Source: Halobacteriovoraceae bacterium (lineage in GTDB: Bacteria > Bdellovibrionota > Bacteriovoracia > Bacteriovoracales > Bacteriovoracaceae). From it: 9,265 nucleotides of DNA. The notes beneath the pieces were generated by a model. That model ran no database searches, was not told the origin of the DNA, and saw only the letters and a list, made by a program, of their open reading frames with translations. The DNA is taken from positions 1-9,265 of the forward strand of contig JABJPQ010000306.1 in NCBI GenBank assembly GCA_018663815.1. The letters are read 5' to 3'. Position 1 is the first letter of the stretch. Each line of letters begins with the position of its first letter. Below are positions 1-6,023 of the stretch, one piece after another. Made by a program: the position numbers and the translations under genes.

Positions 1-1939
1 TGGGAGTATTTTCAAAAGTATCTTTTAGAATTTTTTCCGCTTTTTCCATGTTTTTTCGTTCAAAGAGCTTGAACATGATTGAGCCACTCGTTTTATTGTT
101 GCGTTGAAACCATGTATAATCCACCATACCCTTTAAAAGGTTTAAGCCTTTAGTCTCAACCTCTTGCATGATATTTTCCATGTGTCGGCTACTTTTAGTA
201 TCATGGTCACTTATGTACATAAATACCCAGTCAGAGCCTGGCTTTCCAATAACTTCTTTGGGTAGTTTTGGTAAAATGGTAATAAGCAAAACAGATACAA
301 TGATAAAGGGGGTGGTAATTAATAATATTTTGCTAAATCTGAAATCTAATATTTTTACGAGAATTCTCTCATAAAGGCTTTGGAATTTTTGAAAAGGTTT
401 ATCTAACGGAGCTGTGGCCATCGGATTGTAATTTTTTAGAATTAAAACTCTAACACTTGGGACAATAACAAGCGCTACGATTCCTGAAATCGCGTGAGAA
501 AAAATGACTGCTCGGGCGAGATCTCCTAAGATGGCATTGGTTAAGTTTGAGGTAAAGGCCATGGGTAAAAAAACAATTAGTGTCGTTGTTATACTTAAAA
601 TGACAGGGAGTGAAACTTCTTTAACGGCCATAAATACGAGTTCTAACCTTTGTGAAAAAGTGTCACAAGCTTTATTTTGTTTAGCCCAGTTTTGTCTGTG
701 TTTAAAAATATTTTCAAGGATTACAACAGAGGCATCAACATTCATACCAGCGGCTAGAGCTAGACCGCCCAGGGAGATTAAGTTTAAATTCATCCCACTT
801 ACTTTCATCAGGATAAATGAAAGGATCATACTTAGGGGAATCTCAATAGCAGCTGTCCCAACATTTTTAATTCCTCCAATAAAAAGATAGAGTACGAGTA
901 CGGCCATTGCGGCAGCTATAAATACGTCTTTAATTAAATTGATAATTGATTTATTAATCGTCTCTGCGGGGTCTACAATTACTTTGACCTGTAAGGACGA
1001 AGGAAGCAGTGCTTTTTTGTTGGCAAGCAGTTTAACAATGTCTTCACTCATTTTTTTTACATTTGCACCTGATTTAGGCTTGGCAAAGAGAATGAGTGAA
1101 TTAAGGCCATTGGTTTTAAAGCTTCTCTCGCGAAATAAATCTCGGCCATAGTCAATATCAGCAATATCTTTTAAATAGAGAGTTGAGCCTCCGTGATTGA
1201 TGGTGATTCGGCTGAGCTCATCTACATTTGTAACATCTGCTGCAATTTCAAACTTTTGATTTGATTTTCCAATTTTAACGACACTGCCTGAGAATGATGC
1301 CAGGGCTGCGCGGATTTGGGGTTTGATATGTCTGGGGAATATACCATACTGAGCTATTTTTTCCGGGATTAGTTTGATACTAATGACATAGCTTTCTGGG
1401 TTCCAGATATTTGCTTCGTCAGCATCTTGAATCTTTTCAAGTTCCGGTTTTAAGATTGGCTCAATGATATTGTAAAGCTCGCGTAAAGATAGATCTTGTG
1501 AGTAAAGACTAGCCGCAAAGAAGCCTGAGTTTCGATTTCTTTGCCAAACGCTCACTCGATCAGCAATTTCCTTAGGGAGCAAAGATGAGATTGAGGCTGC
1601 GACCAGATCAACTTCTTTTTTTGCTTTAGCAAAGGGAGTATTCCAAGCAAAGTCTACTTCGTAGAAGACACCATCTTCTTCATATTTCGAATTTAACTTA
1701 TCAACTTGAACATCATTATTGGAGATCTTTTTAATCCGTCCATCAATAGCGTTACCAAATTCTTTTTGAAAATTTTTAGCTGAGTAGGTGCCATAGGGAA
1801 CCCACATATTAACGCTGGGTTTAGATGTGGCTGGATACATCGACACAGGCAAGGAGAAACCTGAGTAAACTCCATAGGCGACAAAGATTAAAGCTGTTAC
1901 AAATAGTCTGGCAGGGTTTGAGAGTATATGTCTAAGCAT
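1..1939 (-). CDS. RND-family efflux transporter, N-terminal ~646 residues (3' end outside window)
   Basis: Inner-membrane proton-driven pump subunit of the resistance-nodulation-division superfamily, working with the adaptor encoded just upstream. The reading frame is open from the ATG at 1939 to the left edge. Seen: TM1 at about residues 9-27, a long periplasmic domain, TM2 about 338-356, TM3 about 364-380, and TM4 with GMNVDASVVILENI at about 398-411. That motif matches the TM4 proton-relay segment of AcrB/CusA. D402 aligns with AcrB D407, while the AcrB D408 position is alanine, as in CusA-type pumps. Further TM segments and the start of the second periplasmic half follow. Full family members are about 1000-1050 residues, so roughly 60% is present. 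The ATG lies three bases after the adaptor stop codon with only a weak AAGAAG upstream, suggesting translational coupling. Substrate (drug, metal, lipid) cannot be told. The family call is firm; the subfamily is not. Confidence 0.93.
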   Translation of the reverse strand, partial: MLRHILSNPARLFVTALIFVAYGVYSGFSLPVSMYPATSKPSVNMWVPYGTYSAKNFQKEFGNAIDGRIKKISNNDVQVDKLNSKYEEDGVFYEVDFAWNTPFAKAKKEVDLVAASISSLLPKEIADRVSVWQRNRNSGFFAASLYSQDLSLRELYNIIEPILKPELEKIQDADEANIWNPESYVISIKLIPEKIAQYGIFPRHIKPQIRAALASFSGSVVKIGKSNQKFEIAADVTNVDELSRITINHGGSTLYLKDIADIDYGRDLFRERSFKTNGLNSLILFAKPKSGANVKKMSEDIVKLLANKKALLPSSLQVKVIVDPAETINKSIINLIKDVFIAAAMAVLVLYLFIGGIKNVGTAAIEIPLSMILSFILMKVSGMNLNLISLGGLALAAGMNVDASVVILENIFKHRQNWAKQNKACDTFSQRLELVFMAVKEVSLPVILSITTTLIVFLPMAFTSNLTNAILGDLARAVIFSHAISGIVALVIVPSVRVLILKNYNPMATAPLDKPFQKFQSLYERILVKILDFRFSKILLITTPFIIVSVLLITILPKLPKEVIGKPGSDWVFMYISDHDTKSSRHMENIMQEVETKGLNLLKGMVDYTWFQRNNKTSGSIMFKLFERKNMEKAEKILKDTFENTP

Positions 1940-1942
1940 GGA

Positions 1943-2791
1943 CTACTTCTTATTGATGAGGACTTCTTCCCCATCTCTTAAAAATTTAGCTGCTTCAGAA
2001 ATATATTCTTGACCTAGCTCAAGGCCTTCAAGGATTTCAATCTTTTCTTTGAAGCGATTTCCAATTTTGACTTCTACTTTCTTTACTTTTTTATCTTTTA
2101 TAGTAGCAACAAAAATGTTTTCACCAATATAGTAAAGAGATTTTTCATTGATTAATTTACGTTCTTCTTTATTAAGAATAATTTCAGCGCTGCCAATGAC
2201 TCCAGGAATCAGTTTACGCTTAGGATCTTTAATACTCAGTTCAACTGTTACGGTTCCCGTTAGGCTATCAATCGCTGTTCCGATACCTGTGACTTCGAGG
2301 GGAATTTTAGATAAGTTTAAACTTGATACTTTTAAAAAACCTGTAAGTTTTGGTTTGATTTTTTTATAATCGGCAGCAGAGACTTCTATTTTTCCATAAA
2401 GATTTTCAGGGTCATTTATAAGGATCAGGTTTTCCCCCTTATTAATATACTGACCTTGAGAGACAGCAATTGCAGCTACGACACCTGACACTGGAGACCT
2501 TAAGGTTCTATTTTCATAGTGCAGGCTAAGGTCTTGATTTCTAAGCATTAGTAAGGGAGTTCCTTTCTTTACCTTTTGGCCTAAGCTAACTAGCCGCTTT
2601 ATAACAATGTATTGATTATCCGATTTTACTTTGGAATCAACCTTGCTTTTAATGGCCATGGGAAAAATTAAGCTTCGTTCAATAACGCTATTTTTGATTA
2701 TTTTAAGGCTCACCTTGGGTTTTTTGGTAGTACTGTAACTGTTAAAGGGAATAATAATTACTAATAATAGTAAGTGGAATCTTAATGACAT
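1943..2791 (-). CDS. RND efflux membrane fusion protein (periplasmic adaptor), short form
   Basis: Periplasmic adaptor joining the RND pump to an outer-membrane channel. The 282-residue protein starts at the ATG at 2791, which has a good AGGAGAG Shine-Dalgarno and gives a signal peptide (hydrophobic residues 7-16, likely cleavage near residue 20, no lipobox cysteine). Two lipoyl half-motifs are visible: around 58-83 (GQKVKKGTPLLML) and 98-125 (SPVSGVVAAIAVSQGQYINKGENLILI), followed by beta-barrel and membrane-proximal domains to the C terminus (LEGLELGQEYISEAAKFLRDGEEVLI). Only about 14 residues link the two lipoyl halves, so the usual alpha-helical coiled-coil hairpin is missing. The frame stays open upstream to an ATG at 2878, but that extension overlaps the deaminase gene and buries the signal peptide, so I reject it. 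The RND pump gene follows after three bases. No TolC-like gene is in the window. Confidence 0.88.
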   Translation of the reverse strand: MSLRFHLLLLVIIIPFNSYSTTKKPKVSLKIIKNSVIERSLIFPMAIKSKVDSKVKSDNQYIVIKRLVSLGQKVKKGTPLLMLRNQDLSLHYENRTLRSPVSGVVAAIAVSQGQYINKGENLILINDPENLYGKIEVSAADYKKIKPKLTGFLKVSSLNLSKIPLEVTGIGTAIDSLTGTVTVELSIKDPKRKLIPGVIGSAEIILNKEERKLINEKSLYYIGENIFVATIKDKKVKKVEVKIGNRFKEKIEILEGLELGQEYISEAAKFLRDGEEVLINKK

Positions 2792-2794
2792 TGT

Positions 2795-2801
2795 CTCTCC
2801 T
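2795..2801 (-). promoter_or_regulatory. ribosome-binding site deciding the adaptor start
   Basis: On the minus strand AGGAGAG lies three bases before the ATG at 2791 (core AGGAG with five-base spacing). It is the strongest Shine-Dalgarno in this cluster and supports starting the adaptor here rather than at the in-frame ATG 29 codons upstream. Confidence 0.75.
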
Positions 2802-2806
2802 AATCT

Positions 2807-2829
2807 CTTGCTAGCAATTACATAGCAAG
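2807..2829 (-). repeat. inverted repeat in the adaptor leader
   Basis: CTTGCTA (2807-2813) and TAGCAAG (2823-2829) can form a 7-bp stem with a 9-base loop. A perfect 10-bp palindrome, TTGCTAGCAA, sits at 2808-2817, so two alternative pairings are possible. The element lies in the 70-bp gap between the deaminase stop and the adaptor start, a few bases upstream of the adaptor ribosome-binding site. There is no U-run after it, so it is not a typical intrinsic terminator. It could be a protein-binding site, an mRNA processing hairpin, or chance. Confidence 0.35.
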
Positions 2830-2861
2830 TACGACTCAGATTGGGAAATAATTTGAACTTA

Positions 2862-3395
2862 TTATAAGCCGCTAGCAAGCGAAATTAAGTGATCACTTAA
2901 TTTTTCAAGTAGATCTTTGCTAGGGCTTAGTTGGCGATAGTTTATTCCAGCTAAGTTAAAGATTTTTTTAGCAATTTTATTGCTTTCAGTATCTTGGTGC
3001 TTATCTGAGAGATAAATAACCTCTTTAACATGACTGCTGGCCAGGAGTTTAGCACATTCATGGCAAGGAAAAAGTGTAACGTAACACTTTGAATTTTTTA
3101 AGCTTCTAGGAGTGTGTAAGATAGCATTTGCTTCTGAATGAACGACATAACCATATTTTTGATGCTCTAGGGGTTGCGACTTATCTTTACCCCAAGGAAG
3201 CTTAGCCTCATTAATCCCAGCTACAAATCCGTTGTAGCCCATGGAAATTTGATGATTACTTTCATCAACAAAGACTGAGCCAACTTTTGTCGCTGGATCT
3301 TTAGATTTAAAGCTAGCCATCATGGCTTGCAGCATAAAGTATTCATCCCATGATACGATGGAGGCGACCTCAAAATAATTAGGGTTATCAAGCAT
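2862..3395 (-). CDS. deoxycytidylate (dCMP) deaminase, DCTD-like
   Basis: Zinc-dependent cytosolic enzyme converting dCMP to dUMP, the substrate of thymidylate synthase. The 177-residue protein has the cytidine deaminase fold signatures: HSEANAIL with zinc ligand H86 and catalytic E88, and PCHEC with zinc ligands C111 and C114. An SKDPATKVGSV segment near residue 31 and MGYNGF near 52, followed by LPW, are typical of dCMP deaminases and give substrate and allosteric contacts in that family. From memory, the whole chain, including the segment SDK..DT.....IFNLAGI after PCHEC, resembles eukaryotic DCTD and T4-type enzymes closely. I chose the ATG at 3395; an ATG at 3431 would add 12 residues buried in the upstream gene. 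The start overlaps the ParB-like gene by 8 bases, with GAGGGACAAGAGC before it, implying coupled translation. dCTP/dTTP allostery is expected from the family but not provable here. Confidence 0.92.
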   Translation of the reverse strand: MLDNPNYFEVASIVSWDEYFMLQAMMASFKSKDPATKVGSVFVDESNHQISMGYNGFVAGINEAKLPWGKDKSQPLEHQKYGYVVHSEANAILHTPRSLKNSKCYVTLFPCHECAKLLASSHVKEVIYLSDKHQDTESNKIAKKIFNLAGINYRQLSPSKDLLEKLSDHLISLASGL

Positions 3396-4368
3396 GCTCT
3401 TGTCCCTCAAAAGATGTTGGCTTAGACGCATTATTTTTACTTAAGACAGCTATTGCTTCATCTTTAAACTGTGAGTAGTCATATTGTTCGGAACCTGAAC
3501 TTGTGGCCAACAGAATAAACTGGTCAAGACTTGTTTTTAAGGTTTGAACTTGTTCTAGAATAAGAATTTTATCATCATGCTCAGAATTGATTTCTTCTAT
3601 TAAAATTTTTGCGATAATTTTATTAATTCTATTTAAGAGAGTTTTAAAACTTTTGTACTCGTTTGGTAAGTGAGGAGCATTTTTAATATCCTCCATTGAG
3701 TTTTCAAGACCTTCTTTATCAATCATCTTAACAATTTGTTTTACTTCTTTAGCTGATTTATCTGTCATGAAATCAGCAATATATTCTTGATCTTCTTTAG
3801 CGAGCTTGATGATCTCATTTGTTTGAGAGGCGTTCAATTCCCCAAGAGCTCTTAGTTCTTTTACTTTTTTTGATGCTCTCTCTTCTCGATCAATTGCAGA
3901 TTTTATTACTTTTTTGGAAAGTCCTGTTTTTTCAGAGGTAATATCAAGAAATGATTTTTTATCATTGGGAGTTTCATTATCGATCTCTTCTTTGATGATG
4001 GTAGAGATAACTTCATCTTTAAATCTTTTTACGTCTGGGTAGAGCGTTTCATAAAGCTCTTTTCCTCGGCTTAATGATTGCTCAAGTTCAATATTGGTTA
4101 AATCTTTACGAACAAGATTCTCATCGATAGAGATAAGTTCTTGTTCCATTTCATTTTTATTAACTCTAACGGCTAATACCTTGGTATAGCCAAGCTCTTT
4201 CATTGCTTGAAACCTTCTTCCACCAGCAATAAGCTCATCGTTTTCATTGATGACGATTGGGTTAATCAAACCTACAGTTTCGATACTTTTTTTAAGCATA
4301 TCTACATTAGTATCTAGCCTAAGGTATTTGTTGTGGGTTTTGATTATTGAAATATCAAATTCTTGCAT
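3388..4368 (-). CDS. ParB-like DNA-binding protein (ParB/Srx fold plus HTH), no ParA partner
   Basis: A 326-residue protein with the ParB N-terminal domain: residues 1-70 contain LKKSIETVGLINPIVI and LIAGGRRFQAMKELGY, and box II follows as ENLVRKDLT at 83-91. A helix-turn-helix-like segment at about 140-160 (DITSEKTGLSKKVIKSAI) precedes a lysine- and glutamate-rich helical C-terminal half. In canonical ParB the first motif is GERR and binds CTP; here it reads GGRR at 49-52, so the glutamate is glycine. The protein begins directly with the ParB fold and lacks the short basic N-terminal ParA-stimulating peptide. No parA lies beside it and I saw no parS-like site. It may therefore be a sequence-specific regulator or nucleoid-associated protein rather than the chromosome segregation factor. 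Start: ATG at 4368 preceded by AGGGAGAGAGA. Its end overlaps the dCMP deaminase start. Family is sure; role unknown. Confidence 0.87.
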   Translation of the reverse strand: MQEFDISIIKTHNKYLRLDTNVDMLKKSIETVGLINPIVINENDELIAGGRRFQAMKELGYTKVLAVRVNKNEMEQELISIDENLVRKDLTNIELEQSLSRGKELYETLYPDVKRFKDEVISTIIKEEIDNETPNDKKSFLDITSEKTGLSKKVIKSAIDREERASKKVKELRALGELNASQTNEIIKLAKEDQEYIADFMTDKSAKEVKQIVKMIDKEGLENSMEDIKNAPHLPNEYKSFKTLLNRINKIIAKILIEEINSEHDDKILILEQVQTLKTSLDQFILLATSSGSEQYDYSQFKDEAIAVLSKNNASKPTSFEGQEHA

Positions 4369-4424
4369 TCTCTCTCCCTGTATTTCTCACTTATTGGAGT
4401 AAAAAAATACAAGTAGCGGGCAGT

Positions 4425-4438
4425 TTTGTCATGACAAA
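4425..4438. promoter_or_regulatory. perfect 14-bp palindrome upstream of the ParB-like gene, candidate operator
   Basis: TTTGTCATGACAAA is a perfect palindrome in the 72-bp gap between the ferredoxin stop and the ParB-like start, 57 bases before that ATG. It is the right size for a dimeric HTH protein site. On the minus strand its left half contains TTGTCA, which could serve as a -35 element, but I could not find a convincing -10 at normal spacing. Function is inferred only. Confidence 0.4.
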
Positions 4439-4440
4439 TT

Positions 4441-4680
4441 TTAAGATTTTTCTCCATCAGAACCGATTGCTGCAACCGGGCATGCTTGGAGGGCATTTTC
4501 ACAATCTTCTAACTCACCGGAAGAATGAGGTTGTTTGCCCACATAAGCGTGACCTTCATCGTCATTCATAAAAAAAAAACCAGGGGCCTCAACACAGCAC
4601 GCATCACATGCAATACACTGGTCATCAACATAGTACTTTCCTGTTGTGTTTAGTTTCCATTTTGCGGATTTATCGGCCAT
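4441..4680 (-). CDS. [4Fe-4S] ferredoxin, single cluster
   Basis: Small acidic cytosolic electron carrier of 79 residues. The cluster ligands are visible as CIACDAC (C22, C25, C28) and a remote CP motif (C67-P68) followed by VAAI, the usual pattern of a monocluster ferredoxin (Fer4_13/Fer4_15-like). Two more cysteines occur, C29 directly after the third ligand and C60 seven residues before the fourth; they could form a disulfide or be incidental. The partner reductase or oxidase is not in the window. The gene starts 12 bases after the PpiD-like stop codon, with only a weak AGAGA ribosome-binding site, and so is probably cotranscribed with it. The coding strand has a run of ten T residues spanning codons 34-37 (G-F-F-F), between the two halves of the cluster motif. 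The family call is secure; the physiological role is not known. Confidence 0.9.
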   Translation of the reverse strand: MADKSAKWKLNTTGKYYVDDQCIACDACCVEAPGFFFMNDDEGHAYVGKQPHSSGELEDCENALQACPVAAIGSDGEKS

Positions 4681-4692
4681 TAAGTATCTCTA

Positions 4693-5877
4693 TTATTGAA
4701 ATAAATTAGCTGTCGTTATTACCTTAGAGTTTTTCTCTTTAAACTTTAGAACAGAGTTATATAATAGGCGGCTATTTCTTTGGGCCGAAAATTTGATTTC
4801 CTCTGCTAGGTCTTTAGTTTCAACTTTTTTATCTTCAAACTGTGTGGCTTTAGCAAAAGTTACAGTGGTTGGAGTATCTATTATGAGAACTTTTGTTGTG
4901 TTTTTATCTTTAAAAAGACTAAGAGCTTCATCTTCATTTAACTCAGCATCTTTATAACGTAAGTTAAAGGGAGTGAACTCATGCTTTTTACTAAAATCAA
5001 TATCGTATTTCTTTTGAAGTTTTGCTAGTTTTTTTAGGTTAGAGTTCTCAACGAGTGCTTTAATCTCTTCTTTTAATGTTTTGTTAAAGGCGGTTAATTC
5101 TTTTCTTTTTGTTTTTTGCAAATGTTTTGTAACTAAGTTCTTTGTCATTAATTTGAGAGTTTTTACTTTTAGTTTTTTAGCTTTGTTTTCTTGTTCGTAA
5201 TTTTTGTAAAGACCTGCAATAAGCTTTTTATTCTTTTCATCTTTTGAAAAGGTCTTAATTTCACTAGATGAAATTTTAAGATTTGCTGTCATTGCTTCTT
5301 TGTCAAAAGAAACAGCAATAGCTTTCATTTTTAAATTTTTAAAACGAATAGTTTGTTTTAAGTATGCTTTTGAGTCTTGTATATTTTCTAGTAGGCTAGA
5401 TAGCTTTTTAGTTTTCACTTGGTTTGTCATGTCCTCTTCAAACTTAGTTGGGCTTATATTGTTCATGCGAAGAAGGTTCTTATATTTAGTGACATCAAAT
5501 TTATCACCCGTTTGGAACATTTTGTATTCTTTAATCTCAAACTTAATATGTTTTTTTCCAGCATCAAAGTTGAGGTCATCGGAAAAGTTGACGATATGTT
5601 TTTGGTTAATAAGATTTTGTAATGTTGTTTCCTTTAAGCGAAATTGTTTAATTTCTTTATTGGATAAGCTTTTTTTCTTTAACATTTGAGTGTATTGATT
5701 AATTGTTGTCTGTAGGGCTCGATTATATTCATCCAACGTAACAGGTGTTCCATCAACTTCTGCTACTGTTCCAACACTTCCACTACCTTGAAAACCTGTA
5801 AGGGCAAAACTTATGATAATGGCACCCATAACAATTGAGATACCGATATAAGACAATTTACTTGATAAGTTTTTCAT
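4693..5877 (-). CDS. PpiD/SurA-N-like membrane-anchored periplasmic chaperone, no visible parvulin domain
   Basis: A 394-residue protein with a short cytosolic N terminus, one TM anchor at about residues 10-28, then a Gly/Ser linker and a periplasmic body. Residues 38-170 follow the SurA_N_3 pattern of PpiD: VAEVDGTPVTLDEYNRAL near 38-55, then a helical stretch, then FDVTKYKNLLRMNNISPTKF and a following helix. E. coli PpiD is 623 residues with a parvulin domain in the middle. Here the segment after about residue 240 is lysine-rich helical sequence, and I see no parvulin landmarks (the H-I-L start, FGxLG, PEF patterns). It therefore probably acts as a chaperone for newly translocated envelope proteins without prolyl isomerase activity. 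The ATG at 5877 has AAGGAAAATA before it and a good promoter upstream. It is the first gene of the leftward unit. PpiD-like ancestry is a judgement from motif layout, not an alignment. Confidence 0.75.
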   Translation of the reverse strand: MKNLSSKLSYIGISIVMGAIIISFALTGFQGSGSVGTVAEVDGTPVTLDEYNRALQTTINQYTQMLKKKSLSNKEIKQFRLKETTLQNLINQKHIVNFSDDLNFDAGKKHIKFEIKEYKMFQTGDKFDVTKYKNLLRMNNISPTKFEEDMTNQVKTKKLSSLLENIQDSKAYLKQTIRFKNLKMKAIAVSFDKEAMTANLKISSSEIKTFSKDEKNKKLIAGLYKNYEQENKAKKLKVKTLKLMTKNLVTKHLQKTKRKELTAFNKTLKEEIKALVENSNLKKLAKLQKKYDIDFSKKHEFTPFNLRYKDAELNEDEALSLFKDKNTTKVLIIDTPTTVTFAKATQFEDKKVETKDLAEEIKFSAQRNSRLLYNSVLKFKEKNSKVITTANLFQ

Positions 5878-5906
5878 TATTTTCCTTTTATTTTTATTGC
5901 CTTAAA

Positions 5907-5934
5907 ATTCTATAGCTAAAATTTCTAAAGTCAA
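5907..5934 (-). promoter_or_regulatory. sigma70-type promoter for the PpiD-like gene and leftward unit
   Basis: On the minus strand TTGACT (5934-5929) and TAGAAT (5912-5907) are separated by 16 bases; each matches five of six consensus positions. The predicted transcription start near 5900 gives a leader of about 23 nt before the ATG at 5877. It is the best promoter match I found in the window. Confidence 0.6.
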
Positions 5935-5936
5935 TT

Positions 5937-5993
5937 TTGAACAGAGCGTTATTTTTTTAAATTATTGGCATTAAGCACAGCATTCGTTACCCT
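5937..5993 (+). promoter_or_regulatory. candidate promoter region for mreC-mreD-mrdA
   Basis: Two weak options exist. One is TTGAAC (5937-5942), 17 bases, AATTAT (5960-5965). The other is TTGGCA (5965-5970), 17 bases, TACCCT (5988-5993), whose -35 is good but whose -10 matches only half the consensus. Nothing else in the 146-bp divergent gap looks better, and a promoter is expected there because the neighbouring gene points away. Which one is used decides whether the leader hairpin at 5987-6019 is transcribed. Confidence 0.3.
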
Positions 5994-6019
5994 AGGAATT
6001 ATTGAATAAAGTGGGGTAA
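5987..6019 (+). promoter_or_regulatory. possible leader hairpin covering the mreC ribosome-binding site
   Basis: TTACCCTA (5987-5994) can pair with TGGGGTAA (6012-6019), giving an 8-bp stem with one G-U pair and a 17-base loop. The right arm holds the GGGG that is the only Shine-Dalgarno-like sequence before the TTG start at 6024. If transcription starts upstream, translation of mreC could be limited by this structure. Sequence support is limited to the complementarity. Confidence 0.3.
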
Positions 6020-6023
6020 GCTA

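Noticed and set aside
168..1151. Plus-strand open frames opposite the RND transporter (168-374, 504-890, 939-1151)
   Set aside because: They lie antisense to a continuous, well-matched RND frame and have no recognisable motifs.
2792..2878. N-terminal extension of the adaptor from an in-frame ATG at 2878
   Set aside because: It overlaps the deaminase end, has no good ribosome-binding site and would place 29 residues before a clear signal peptide. The ATG at 2791 has AGGAGAG directly upstream.
3396..3431. Longer start for the dCMP deaminase at 3431
   Set aside because: The extra 12 residues lie wholly inside the ParB-like gene and precede the conserved start of the deaminase fold. The ATG at 3395 is the simpler choice.
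4396..4410. T-run (minus strand) in the ferredoxin-ParB gap as an intrinsic terminator
   Set aside because: There is no stable GC-rich stem immediately before the run; the palindrome lies too far upstream and is AT-rich.
5300..5689. Plus-strand frame of 129 codons opposite the PpiD-like gene
   Set aside because: Phenylalanine-rich sequence typical of the antisense of lysine-rich coding DNA; no domain or ribosome-binding site.
5966..5981. Sigma54-like TTGGCA...GC before mreC
   Set aside because: The GG-to-GC spacing is one base too long and the rest of the -12 element does not match.
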